From Erythrophleum ivorense (lineage: Eukaryota > Streptophyta > Magnoliopsida > Fabales > Fabaceae), in contig JAIUCV010000002.1 in assembly GCA_026724425.1 (NCBI GenBank), positions 1,369,001 to 1,433,000 of the forward strand: DNA of 64,000 bases, written 5' to 3'. The notes beneath the pieces are model-generated. The model searched no databases, had not been told where the DNA came from, and worked only from the letters and a program-made list of their open reading frames with translations. The stretch's first letter is position 1, and each line of letters starts with the position of its first letter. Below are positions 24,115 through 36,882 of the stretch, one piece after another. The position numbers and the translations under genes are program-made.

Positions 24115-27100
24115 AGAGAGAGAGCAAAATGGGGAAGCAACGAACAGAAGCATTTATCATCAAATTGAACAGAAGCACTACTAACATTTAACTCAAGCAG
24201 AACAGAGGCCATAACCTCTGGTGATAAGCAAGACCTAAGGGAAGACTGAACCAACTACAATTGGATTATGACTTGTATTCATGGCGTAAGATATGATTAT
24301 CACACTAACTTAAACCTTTATAATGGTGCCTCTTGTCTTCAGTCGTAATCTGTCTCGCTTGAAGCCTAGCCTGCAATAGCAACATAATAAGTGAGAAGCC
24401 CAGAAAAGCAATTTGAACACAGATCATTTTCTCAATCCCCATTCCTTTCTTCTTACGAATAATGGACATTAATATGAGATATAAGAAGGATATGGCAACA
24501 GAACAAAGACATATTGAGTAAATGATTGTACGACATTGACAGCAGTAAAATTGTGTATAAAATAATATGTGGTATATGAACTATATGACACGACATGTAG
24601 GTCCCAGAAATTACTGAAAGTCAACAATATGGCAATTGATAGTATTTTGTAATCCATATATTTTTCAGATACATTTTGGGTGATTTGAATGTTCGAATTA
24701 GTCCATGCTCCTTAACATTAAAGTATACACAAGGATGTGTCCAGGTCAGAATTCTTCTTCTTTATTTTATATATAATGTCGATGTTTGACAGGCATCACC
24801 TACCATGGAAAATTTCCATGGCACTGTAATCCTCTGTATGTGAAGTTTAACAAATATAATTTCTAATTGCTTATTATTATTTATTCTGCTAAGTCCAAGA
24901 TTCTCATATAGCCAATTAAAAACAACATCTTGAGCAAGCTAGTACGATATACCTTCACAACTAGAAGAGGATAAGTTACAACAGTAGCTCCAAGCTTAGC
25001 CAAAGCCCCAAGAAGAAATATCTAGTGACATGAGGCAATTTTAGTCTGAGGATGTAGTAAACAACTAAAATCAACAATTCAACATATTGAAAAATATAAG
25101 AAGTGTGCATAGTAAACCAGACACAAAGGCGAGGTTACCTAGAGAAATGATATGAGACTATACCTCTAAAGCAGTAACCCCATCACTACCCTTCTTACTC
25201 AAAGTCCGTCTTTTTTTTAACCGTGTCAACATGGCTTCATACAGCATGAACTGTATAGAAGGATTGCTTACCTGAGATCAGTGACATCCAATCAGTAAAA
25301 CTCCATTAGCATGACAAAGATTCACTTCGAACGTACCATGATCAACGTTGGTAATACACCTTTCCAGAAACCCCAAACTCCAGCTTCACCAAACACTTCT
25401 TGAATCTGCAATTATATATTTTATTACTAAACATGTAGAAAGACCTGTTCGGGATTTAAGCTCACAATGTTAATGAGAGCCAAATTCATGCAAAGTCCAA
25501 ATCATCCTCTAAGAGTCAGTTGGGGACAAAGAGAAGGACCCTAATAAAATTCTGTATATAATAAAGGAAAAAAGAACATGACATGTGAAAATTGTCAATA
25601 ATTTATTTGAGTATTTACATATAATCTCCTCCAAATGGAATAGAAAAGATATCAGATGGTCATGATGCTCAGCATATTAATCAAAACTCTATACTTAGTT
25701 TGCCAAACATTTTCTCTTAGTTGAATAGCCTAAACAGCATAATTAGCATACCTTGTCTAAATTGCCAAAAAAGGTGATCATGAAAGTGACAATTTAAAAG
25801 TAAGAAACTGTCAGGAAGCAACCAATGAAGATAGATTTTACCTACCACATGGCTAGTTCCGTAAGGAGGAGGCTCAACCGCAGAAAGAATTGTTTGTTCC
25901 ATGACAACAGGCCCATGACCAGGCAGAGTTCTTTTTGATTCTTTTCTATGAGTCTGCACCGTGGAAACAATTTTCAACATGGAAATAGTAGAGATCAGAC
26001 CGTAAGACTTGTCTGGTGAATGAGGCAGGAAGAAAGCAAAGAGAGAGAGAGAGATTCTGTTTATCTTTCACAACCTTTTTCAAATCCATAGGGAAACTGA
26101 AACACTAGATTATATGTGAAAAGAATTTATCCCCCAAAAAAAAAAATTATAGCAGAAAGAACCAATTATGCTTAACATAGAAGTCCCAAACTAGTTGCCA
26201 AATCCATTAATCTCTGCCTTCCAACTTTATATACTTACAGAGTTAAAATGCTGTTATTTTGGACATCCTTTAGTTAATGAGTAACGAAATATTCTTAAAT
26301 ATATATATATATATATATATATTCTTTAAAAGAAAGTATGAAACTTTGTAATGTTTTTGAAATATATAAAACTTGAAATCAAATAAGGAGAAGCATAGTT
26401 TTTCAAATTAAATAGATATCAATTTATCTCACACACGTATAGTGAGAAACATGGAAAAGGGACACACGCCTCTTTTTTTGGGGGGGGGGGGGGGGGGGGG
26501 GGAGGTGGGGAAGGGGAGAAGAATATAAACGAACTATTTACCTGCATGCGTGTAACTACTACCCATATGGGATTTGTCAAGAGCACATTAACACACCTAC
26601 AAGCACAGGGTTTATCAGGCAAATTGAGTCAGACCACACAAGTGTTCGGGCTTTACACAATCAGCAATTCTACCAACTCCATTGGTAGTTGATAGATAAC
26701 ACTTATAGGAAGGCCTATAACATATTAACAAAGCCAAAATGTGGGAGATATAGGAATTGAAACTTTACATCCATAGGCATGTTTAGAAAACAGAACATAA
26801 TTGCTGTAACCTGTAAAGACCACTATTTTATTCAAGCCTTTAAATTTTCAGCGGAAGAAACATACCACAACCATAGGCTTTGTACAGACAAAGTAAATTA
26901 CCCGGATAAAGCAGCAACAAGTAGTGAGGATAACATCCCAACTGATCCATCACCAATGCCAATCTTTTTTTGTTCTAGTGCAGCTGCTTCAGCCTTGTTC
27001 CTGAATACTTGATAGAAATAGTAGTAAACACCCTGTACCATAAAACTGTTAGTAAATTTGAAAAGGCAGACTTAAATGAAAAGTTAAACAGGTTGCTACT

Positions 27101-29221
27101 AAATACATTGTGCAGGATTGGCTGATTAGAACTCTCATTCATTTAGAAAGAAAAAGACTAACATTACAGACCGAGCAAAATCAAACAAATAAGTCTATCA
27201 TTAGATCAAGAATTATCTCTGATAATACATTATGTAACTAGTTTCTCATTTTTTTTCCAATGTCATGTTCTTTTCAGTACCAAACAAAGTTAGAAGTAAA
27301 AACATTTTCTATTGCATGAATACCTATTTGAGCTTATTAGACTTCACATGGATTGTCTATTAAAGGCTGAAGGCTACCGAGCTTCTTTCTTTCTGTCATG
27401 TTCTTTTCTTTGCTTCACCCCCCCCCCTTTTTCTTTTTTCTTTTTTCATGGCACTAACCACTTCTATAGAACAAACCCCTTAACAATTTTTTTTCTTCTC
27501 CTCGTGGCTTTGACTTCGCTGTTGGACTGTCACTTAATAAAAATGAATTCCAGTAACCAATTACCTCCAACCATGTGCCCTTCCAACAAAACATTTTCAA
27601 TCCAAAATGAATCAATTGAACTATAAAACCTTATTCTCATAAAGAACTTATGCCTAGTTCTTTAAGACTTCAAAGCCATGTACACAGCCACTTTAGGCAG
27701 ATTTCCTTAACCATCCTACCTAAAAATCATGTGTAGTTAGTTAGTTAAACAATGATTCCAGTAATAAGTATCAATCTCTCCTTTGAATCTATAGGAGGCT
27801 ACATTGTTGGCTTGTCCCACTTTAGGCAGATTTCCTTGCCTATCCTACCTAACTTTGTTGTTGTCCCTGCCAATTGTTGGCTACGTCCAAGAAGTTAACA
27901 AATAGAAGGAATTATGGTTTCAGCTTGTTATTTGCATCCAACATGAAAAATTAAGCCTCAAAATCAATTGCTGATCATTACCCAATAAATACAATGGAAC
28001 AGAACAGTACAGCCAGTACATTTACTTAAACTATCATAATTTACATAACCAGAAGTCACATTCGACAAAATAAAGCCGGTGAACTTTTTCTAATTGAAAG
28101 GAGCTTTCTGGTTGGAATTAGAGGGTGTGCACATGCCATCACAGATGCGTTTGACTTTGGCTATAAAATATAGCACCAACAATTGAAACCAAGAGATTAT
28201 TGGGAAATGTTTAAGATTACTATACAACAGTCGCATGTTTTGCATTGTCACGGGGACATACATCATTTTTGTTGAAATGTACTCTAGACATGTATATTAA
28301 CACAGCCACTATCCCCATAAGCTATCAACGGTCCAATAACATAAAAGAAAGTAATTCTATTTTATTGACATTCTAAAAACTGTTCACCAAGCTTTATCCC
28401 TATTTCTGATAAAATGTTAATATACAAAGTAATGCAATTGCTTTCGTTCATGCTTTTTCTTATTAATCATGCTCTCAGCAATAAAAGGCAGCGTTGACGT
28501 CTTAAAAACAAAACTGACACAAATGTTACATATTTATATTTTTCCCACTGCTGCTACAAGAAAATGAAAAAAAAAAATAAAATAAAATAAATTTCACTCG
28601 CTGTAAATTATGAAGTGGAATTGGGGCGTCTGTTTCAAAGAGCATCAATATCACCAAACCTGAACCATATTGCACTGACCTGAGACGCAGCTGTGCCCAC
28701 AAGCGATGGCATCAATCCTCCATACAACCGCTCCCACCCCTCGTGTTTTACAACCTACATATTTTCCCATAAACATGATTACTTGACCAGGAATTATGAA
28801 GACACTTTGGCTACAATAATTTTTAAGACACGATAACTACAAGTCTACAAAGGTTGACCAAGATGATATCTTTTTCCCCCCTTTCAATCAGAGACCCAAC
28901 AGCTACACCTTTTTTCTTTGTTTCAATAAATGAAAACAAACAAACATTTCAGCTAAATAATTGTATAAATGCCAATAAAAGACAGAGACCTGGCACATTT
29001 GCTCAAGAGTTCCAAGATTCCTCTTGTATTTCTTCGGATCACGCTCGGTTTGTTGACGAGTGTTTACCTGGAGATCACCTCAGAAAAATCAGAATAAATT
29101 GTTAATAAAACCAACTTGAAAGCAGATATTAAAAGCATACAGTTTGGAGAGGATATGTGATGAGCTGAGCGATGATCCCTCCTCCAGCTCCAGCGAGCCC
29201 ATTGATCAAAGCGTCCGACAT
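23786..29221 (-). CDS. PXN: Peroxisomal NAD carrier, mitochondrial carrier family
   Basis: PXN imports NAD into peroxisomes by exchange, chiefly with AMP, supporting beta-oxidation. It belongs to the mitochondrial carrier family (SLC25 type), with six membrane helices in three repeats. Eleven exons on the minus strand: 29221-29141, 29067-28990, 28754-28680, 27032-26902, 26596-26542, 25953-25846, 25405-25337, 25271-25164, 25021-24953, 24370-24316, 23979-23786. All have GT-AG borders, and they join to 340 aa against about 331 in Arabidopsis. Carrier signatures appear three times: TYPLQTVNTR (residues 22-31), TNPIWVVVTR (129-138) and TYPLLVVKAR (251-260). Other family-specific blocks are MSDALINGLAGAGGGIIAQL, GVYYYFYQVFRNKAEA and GFYKGMSTKIVQSVLAAAVL. 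The matrix loop at about 141-176 (HRKESK to EPPPYGT) is the most divergent part. The C-terminal KPL is not a PTS1 signal; carriers of this group are targeted by internal signals. Intron 3 is long (1.6 kb). I recognise it as the relative of At2g39970. Confidence 0.96.
24077..24124. repeat. (GT)17 plus (AG)7 compound microsatellite
   Basis: Thirty-four bases of GT repeats are followed directly by fourteen bases of AG repeats, inside the last intron of PXN (23980-24315). On the transcribed strand this reads as CT followed by AC repeats, about 100 bases before the 3' splice site. Confidence 0.95.
26480..26502. repeat. Poly-G run, 23 bases, with flanking G clusters
   Basis: Twenty-three consecutive G residues are followed by GG, GGGG and GGGG clusters separated by one or two bases (26503-26517), preceded by seven T. 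It lies in PXN intron 5, about 40 bases downstream of the exon 5 donor on the transcribed strand, where it reads as a C tract. The DNA could form a G-quadruplex. Confidence 0.9.
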
Positions 29222-29499
29222 AATTATTCTCCTCCGGAAAATGGAAAATCTATATATTGTGGACTCGTTTTCTCAGGGAACCATGGCAAACCAAGGCATT
29301 GAGAATTTGATAGAGAGGGAAGAGAAGATCTAATACTAATTCGAGTGAGAAAGGAGGAGGGAAGGGAACGCTCCTGCCAGCACAACAATTACAGTTTTCG
29401 CTATCACTGAAAGCCCACGACTTTGGTGCGACTGATCGCTTCGCTGAAGTTGTTGCGTTTGGTAGAAGGAAACGACGTTAATGCTGTTAAGGGTCGGCG
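29222..29499 (-). promoter_or_regulatory. PXN 5' UTR and promoter region
   Basis: About 280 bases lie between the PXN start codon and the left edge of the 1.5-kb tandem duplication. The segment is less AT-rich than the DNA beyond it, as expected for a 5' UTR and core promoter. No clear TATA box stands out. The duplication therefore limits the unique upstream sequence. Confidence 0.4.
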
Positions 29500-29994
29500 T
29501 ATATGGGCCATTTTTACCCTTGATAAATGGGAATATGCTGCTCCTATCCTCCTCCACCTCGGTATACTCCTCCAGCTGCGACTCTGTGACTGTGACCCTT
29601 TTTTCTTGGAGTGTGCATTCTTCTTTTCTTGGATGAATTTTAATTTTATTACATGTCATAGATGGTTTGATATTATAATAATGATCTTGGTTAGATCTTT
29701 TCACATATTAAGGGTTATATTGTAAGAAGTTGGAATTAATTATCAATTTTTAAAGTTGGAATCAATAAATTGTATCTGATCCCAAGTTGGAAAAGATTTT
29801 GTGTATTTTCACCAAAAATATATAGCATATAAGATGTTTATATTTTAGAGCATATTACAGTAATTTTTTTAAAATTTAACTAAATTATATTTAATATCTT
29901 TCTTTATTTTAGAAACATTATTTATTTCACATTATATATATACATATGTATAATATGATTTATTTTCCATCAATAAAGTTAAATTTTTATGCAA

Positions 29995-30825
29995 TATATA
30001 TAAAGGCAAAAATGTACTTTTTGTTTTTTAATTTTACTTTAAAATTTACTTTTATTCTCAAATTAATTTAATTCTAATTAAGTTTTTAAATTTTGTTTTA
30101 GGTTTCACTGTGTCTTAATTTTATTTGATTTTAATTTAAACTATTAACTTTATATTAGATTTTACTTTTATTTTTTACTTTTATTTAGTTTTAATTAAGT
30201 CATTTAACTTTACTCCAAGTTTTAATTTTGCAATTTAATTTTGCTTTATTTCAATTTGGTTCTTAATTTCAAAAGCTATTTAAATATTTTTTCCTTCCAT
30301 TTTTTATTTTTTCATTTGTCTATTAATATGATTAAACTCCAAGAAACTTAGTAATTTCTACTTGGAGGTTCTATGTCTCATTATTCTGCAAACTAAATTA
30401 ATTAGGATTCAGTAGTCAAATTTTCTGTTATCTTTGTTTTTTTTCCTCATTTTAGTGTCACTAGCTAATTTGTTTTCTAGTAGTTTTAACTCTTAATTCA
30501 TATAAAACCTAAATATTTAAAGCATCTTAATTTGATGGTGTTACAAGAAAAAAAAAAGATTATTTGAGTAGTTTTTTTTAATTAAGAGACAAAAATAAAA
30601 TTTCAAGTAAAGTTATGGAACCAATTTAAAACCAAATAAATTTAAAGGATGAAAGTGAAATTTAAAGTAAAGTTAAAAAATTAAATTGAAACTAAATGAA
30701 ATTAAAAGATAAAAGTGAAATTTAAAATATAGGTAAAGAACCAAATTATTACAAATAAAATTAATAGATAAAAGTAAAGCTTCAAGTAAAATTAAAAAAT
30801 TAAAAGTACATTTTTGCTAATATAT
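29995..30825. mobile_element. Foldback element in duplication copy 1
   Basis: The left arm starts TATATAAAGGCAAAAATGTA and runs through alternating TTTAATTTTACTT-type words. The right arm on the minus strand starts TATATTAGCAAAAATGTA and repeats the same words. Each arm is about 300 bp, around a loop of about 200 bp that contains CAAGAAACTTAGTAATTTCT. Internally each arm is itself built of short degenerate repeats. It has no coding capacity. This layout fits a large plant foldback or MITE. Confidence 0.65.
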
Positions 30826-31483
30826 TTTTTAAAAAAATAAAATTACTTACTTGTCTCTAGTGTCATGTTAAGAATAAAATTATAATTTTATTTTTGAACT
30901 TAACATTAACTTAGTTACTATATATTTGTTAAAAAAACTATATATTTGTTATATTTTGTTTGAGAAATCTAATACAATCTCACATTGTGTATATGGACCA
31001 TTTTTACCCTTGATAAATGGGAATATGCTGCTCCTGTCCTCCTCCTCCTTGGTATACTCCTCCAGCTGCGACTCTGTGACTGTGACCCTTTTTTCTTGGA
31101 GTGTGTATTCTTCTTTCCTTGGATGAGCTTTAATTTTATTACATGTCATAGATGGTTTGATATTATAATAATGATCTTGGTTAGATCTTTTCACATATTA
31201 AGGGTTATATCGCAAGAAGTTGGAATCAATTATCAATTTTTGAAGTTGGAATCAATAAATTGCATCTGATCCTAAGTTGGAAATGATTTTGTGTATTTTC
31301 ACCAAAAATGTATACCATATAAGATATTATATTTTAGAACATATTACAGTAATTTTTTTAAATTTTAACTAAATTATATTTAATATCTTTCTTTATTTTA
31401 GAAACATTATTTATTTCAGATTATATATATACATATATATATAATATGATTTATTTTCTATCAATAAAGTTAAATTTTTATGC

Positions 31484-32315
31484 AATATATATAAAGGCAA
31501 AAATGTACTTTTTATTTCTTAATTTTACTTCAAAATTTATTTTTATTCTTAAATTTATTTAATTCTAATTTAGTTTTTAAATTTTATTTTAGGTTTCACT
31601 TTGTCTCTTAATTTCATTTAATTTTAATTTAAATCATTAACTTTATATTAGATTTGATTTTTATTTTTATTTTTAAATTTTATTTAGTTTTAATTAATTC
31701 TTTTAACTTTGCCCTAAGTTTCTGTTTTGCAATTTAATTTCGCTTTATTTCAATTTAGTTTTTAATTTCAAAAGCTATTTAAATAATTTTTTTCATTTTT
31801 TTCATTTGTCTATTAATATGATTAAACTCCAAGAAACTTAGTAATTTCTACTTGGAGGTTCTATATCTCATTATTCCACAAACTAAATTAATTGGGACTC
31901 AATAGTCAAATTTTCTTTTATCTTTGGTTTTTTTTTTTCATTTTAGTGTCACTAGCTTAATTTGTTTTCTAGTAGTTTTAACTCTTAATTCATATGAAAC
32001 CTAAATATTTAAATCATTTTATTTTTATGGTGTTACAAGAAAAAAAAAATTATCTGAGTATCTTTTTTTTAAAAAAAATTAAGAGACAAAAATGAAATTT
32101 TAGGTAAAGTTATGAAACCAATTTAAAACCAAATAAATTTAAAGGATGAAAGTAAAATTTAAGGTAAAATTAAATTGAAACTAAATGAAATTAAAAGATA
32201 AAAGTGAAATTTAAAATAAAAGTAAAGAATCAAATTATAACAAATAAAACTAATAGATAAAAGTAAAACTTCAAGTAAAATTAAAAAATTAAAAGCACAT
32301 TTTTGCTAATATATT
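31484..32315. mobile_element. Foldback element in duplication copy 2
   Basis: This is the same structure as the copy at 29995-30825, with matching arms (TATATAAAGGCAAAAATGTA on the left and TATTAGCAAAAATGTGC read on the minus strand at the right) and the same central CAAGAAACTTAGTAATTTCT. It was evidently duplicated together with its flanks rather than inserted independently. Confidence 0.65.
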
Positions 32316-33480
32316 TAAAAAAAATAAAATTACTTACTTGTTTCTAGTGTCATATTAAGAATAAAATTATAGTTTCATTTTTGAATTTAACATTAACTTA
32401 GTTATTATTATTGTCATATTAATAAAATAACAAAACTTATATGTAGTTTCTTATGTTCTTATTATTATGTCTTTTGATCAAAACATGATAAATGTATGGT
32501 TTTTCAATTAAAATATGATAAGTATATAATTTTTGCAAATAATCAAATATTCTTCAAATAAACCATATACTTTCTTTTATTTTTATTAGAAAGCTATATA
32601 TTTGTTATATTTTGTTGGAGAAATCTAATACAATCTCATATTGTGAAAAAAAATAATTTTTTATTAAAAATAAATTATAAAAAATATTTTTGCAATATAT
32701 ACTAAATGTGAAAAGAGTCAAATAATATTTTTAAAATAAAATATATGAAATGTAACTCAGCCAACGTTATAATTTACTCAATACTTTATTAAAAAAAATA
32801 CATCTAGCATTTTATTTTATAAAATTAACAAAATTAAAAGAAATGATAATGTGAGTAATATCTTTTATATTTTTGTTATTGCAAGATTAATATACATTTT
32901 TTATTTTTTATTTCAAAATTAATAGGAAGACTATTCATTACCTATAAAAAATTTTACCATTATTTTTTTATTCAAACCATTAATAATATTAAGTATATAT
33001 GTGTTTGAAACTTTTAACCTCTTTGATCTCCTGAACTAATATAAATGTAAAAATATGATCAATAAAAAAGTTAAAATATATGTGAGAGATAGTAAAAATA
33101 TTTAGTTTTTTTAATATTTTTTAAATTAAAAAATATCAAGTAATTATTCAATACTCCTAGCATATATAATTGAGATGGATCATGGAGCTTGGGGCCCTCA
33201 TTTCTAGCTGCCGAGTACCATTAAAGAGGTTGTGTTTTTCTTTTCCTTTAATCCTTCCCTTCATTTGATATATAAAAAAATTAAGAATAATATATATAAT
33301 TATTTTGTGAATAAAAATAACTCTTATATTCTTATTTTAAAAAATAATAAAAAATATTATTAAATAGAATAATATAATAAATAATATATATTATTTTTTT
33401 CTGTTTCATTATTAATCTAGATACCAAACATGCTCAACTCCAAGAAAATATTAGATTTCTTATTAAGGAAAAAAAGTTAG

Positions 33481-33704
33481 GCTTTGTTTGATATGACACA
33501 ATGTAAATGTATTTTTTTATATAGTTATATAATGTTTATTATATTCTTATAATTATTATTTTATCTATTACATCACCATTTTAACTATCAAATTACTTTC
33601 TTAAAAAAAGAGACATAAAAGTATTTTTTTTCTTACTTACTTTCACATACTTAACCTTTACATTCCTTCTTCATTTACATTATCATATTAAACATACCCT
33701 TAGT
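33481..33704. mobile_element. MITE-like element, about 224 bp
   Basis: The left end reads GGCTTTGTTTGATATGACAC and then AATGTAAATG. The right end on the minus strand reads AAGGGTATGTTTAATATGAT and then AATGTAAATG. These are imperfect inverted repeats of about 30 bp. The interior is AT-rich and non-coding. Confidence 0.5.
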
Positions 33705-36700
33705 TTCCTAATTGCACATTCTTCAATTTTTTTCTTGATTATTTAAAAGAAAGAAAAATTAATAAGTTGATTGATATTTTGACTATATAATTTTTTAAAT
33801 TTAAAATCATGTCCATATATTCTCATGAACTATGCATAAGATGAGTATCCCTTAGAAAAATTCACTCTTCTATTAATATTAAAAGGAGTATCCCTTTTCT
33901 AAAAAAAGAAGAGCTTACAGTTTCATTAAAATTTCCTTGATTGTTCTTTTTTTTTAGACTCCATTTGTTTAGTTAGATCTAATTAATTTGTGAAAAAATA
34001 ATTAGTATAAAACCTTCCTTTTGTGTTGGCTTTGTTGAAAAAGAATTTTATATTAAAATTTAAAATTTTTTGTTTTAAGAAAATTATGAAAATTATATGT
34101 TCAATTTCTCAACGTTTTAAAAGTCACTCCTAATTATCTTATTTCTTTTGAAATCTTAAAACTTTCTTTTACTGCAGACAGACATTTGAATCCTTTTAAT
34201 TGCACTTTTAGGTGAAGCGAGAAGAGGTGAAGAGAGAGATATAGATGGAGCCCACGTCTACCCAATTGAGTGCAACATGTGAGGTTCTTTGAAAAAAAAA
34301 CTTATATGAAAATCACTTATTATTGTGTAATATGTTTTTTGAATCAAAAGTAATAAAAAAATTTACAAAAAGTAACATAGCAAAAAATAATTGTCTTAAA
34401 AGTAATAAACATCTGAATTCAAATACATGGATTCTGAAATTATGCTGAATTCATAATCTGTGGATCCAAATTCAACACCACAATTTTCGAATTCAGATAG
34501 GCTGAATTCAAAACCTGTGGTTTCAAATTCAGACAGGCTAGCTAGTTAGCTTATAGCGTGGAGCATGGCGTGCTGATAAGATTTGACCAATCAGTAATAA
34601 TTAAAATTTCATCTCTTCCACATGGCGAAATTTGATTGGGTATTTGAGATTATGAAATGCTGTAATTGGCAGGGAACAAATTATAAATAATCTAATGGTA
34701 AAATAAAAAAAATCACTATATCTATAAATTGGTTGCACGTTGAAACCCATTCATTCCTCTCATTTTTTAAAGTTCAAATTGGGTTTGTTCTCTCATTCTC
34801 TTTGTAGTCAAAATTTTTCATTTGTTCCCTCTCATTTCTTGTAGCCACAATTATTAGTTATGTGCTAGTAAGATATTTCTATTATTTTGAGATACTAGTG
34901 AAGGATAAAAAGCTACAAAGTATCAAGGTGTATTTTTGACAAAAATATTAGGTACGCCAATTTTTTTTATTATATCTGATACTTTAATATTTGTTAACAA
35001 AGATATGTACATTTTACAAATATTTAGAAAATAATAATGTTGGTAGAATTATTTGAGATCATATGTTATAGATCACATTTTACAAAATTAACATTAACTA
35101 ATTAATTCCATGACATAGATTTTGGTTTTTATTTAAGAAATACATTTGGAAAAAGGAAAGAAAGGAATGCCTTTTGTTCATGGAATTACTTAGTTAATGT
35201 TAATTTTGGTGTATTAGTTTAGATATACATTTTGAGGGAAAAATAGATGAAGAAGCAACAAAAGAAATGGAAGAAAAATTTGTTGTTGAAATGGAAAAAT
35301 ATTGGTATTTAAATTGTATAATGAGTAAATTGTATAAACGATGTGGAAGGGGAACAAGTTTATGAAGGTAAAGCTGACTAAATTAAAGGAAAAAAAGTAG
35401 ACCAATAAAAAAAATTGGAATATGCAAAAACAAATTAATGAAGGCAAATAAATTGTATAGGTTATGATAAAGAATAAATTATTTGTTATTTAGAAAAATA
35501 AAGAAAAAAGATGTAATATATATATATATATGTTTGTAAGAAAGAAAAAATTATTAAAAGGTGATATGTAAAAAATAAAAACATGTACTAGATAATAATT
35601 AAAATATTTTTTAAATATGTGTTAAGAAAAAGTAAGAAAAAATGTTGTAGATATTAATTAAAATAAGGTGAATGAGAGTGAAAATTTAAAAATTGAAAGT
35701 AATTAGAAGGAGAATTTATGAATTTGGGGAAGAAATTAAGGAATGTTAAAAAGTCATTAGACATAACAAAAGGTAATTAGCTTAAGGTGACTAAAATTTA
35801 AAATAATAATAATAAATGTGAAATAATCAATAAAACAAAATGGCTAAAATAAGGAATGTGAAAAAAGGAAGTCAAAAATAAACAATGAAAAAAATAAAAT
35901 TATTGAAGCAATTAAGGTAATAAGTAAGGAGAAAAAATAATAAGTAAGAGAAATATAATGAAAATTAAAGAAATGGAAAAAATGAAAAATAAGTAAGTGA
36001 GAAAAACGTAGAAAAAATTAGCTAAAATAAGCAAAATAAGAAAAAATTTGTTTAAGAAGTTCCCAAAAAAAGGAGAACTAGTGAATTTGGAAAATGGAAA
36101 AAAATACAAAATGATGAAATTAATTTAATTTTTGATAGTTGTAAGAGATGGAGAAAAACTTTGTATTTTGCATTTATAATGGAAAAAGTAAATTTATATA
36201 ATGACAATGAAGTGAGTGGAATAAAGAAATGAAGTAAAAATAAGAAAAAATATTTTGATAGTAGAAAAATAAGTGAAAAATATTTTTTTATTCATAGTAA
36301 ATAAAGTAAATTTATATTGTTGGTGAAAAAAATAAAATTTATGGTGAAATAAATAAGTAAATATATATATAATTGGAAAAAAATTGGGAAATTTTTTTAT
36401 TTAAAGTGAAAGAAATTAGTTGAAGGTCATCATGAGAGAAAAAATTATTTGACAAAGGAAAAATTAGAAGATAAGTTAATTTAACAAAATTATAAGGTAA
36501 TTATTTCAAATATAAAAAGTATTTAAATAACTATTTAGAACATATTTGTGATTAAGATATTTGAGGGGGAAAATTAGCCAAGAGGAATGAGATTATTTGC
36601 ATTTATGTGAATAATATAATTTATGAAAGTATTTAGGGTATGATATTTTAATGTGCAATATCCAGATATATAACAGTGAATACTGACATTATTTTCAAAG

Positions 36701-36882
36701 AATTAAAACAAGTAATTAGTTAAAAGCTTTAACTTCCTCACAATCATGTTGTATTTGATTTGATATATAGACTGACAATGACAATAAATTTAACATAGTA
36801 TCAAGCGATTATACTTGAAGATGATTATGATATATAGAGGATGTGGTCATCACACTCATGTTTCCTATCACAATAAAATGTA

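Larger units (their letters stand above)
29500..32638. repeat. Tandem duplication of a 1.5-kb unit (two copies)
   Basis: Copy 1 is 29500-30987 and copy 2 is about 30988-32638. Both begin at GTATATGG and continue CCATTTTTACCCTTGATAAA, then GGGAATATGCTGCTCCT. Both end with CTATATATTTGTTATATTTT followed by GAGAAATCTAATACAATCTC. They remain alignable throughout with scattered substitutions. Copy 2 carries about 160 extra bases near its end (about 32405-32580). The copies abut directly, which fits unequal exchange or replication slippage better than two LTRs. ORFs in the copies are shadows of this repeat. Confidence 0.88.

Noticed and set aside
26419..26622. ORF with a poly-Pro run
   Set aside because: The prolines come from the poly-G tract; the ORF is PXN exon 5 read into its intron.
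29336..31269. Similar ORFs of 81-122 codons on both strands at about 29.4 and 31.0 kb
   Set aside because: Their mutual similarity is explained by the tandem duplication. They show no family similarity and are not conserved in reading frame.
29500..32638. Reading the two 1.5-kb copies as LTRs of one retrotransposon
   Set aside because: The copies abut with no internal region, no primer binding site or polypurine tract, and the first lacks TG...CA ends.
35214..36109. Hydrophobic Phe/Leu-rich ORFs on the minus strand
   Set aside because: They arise from A-rich plus-strand sequence; low complexity, no domain.
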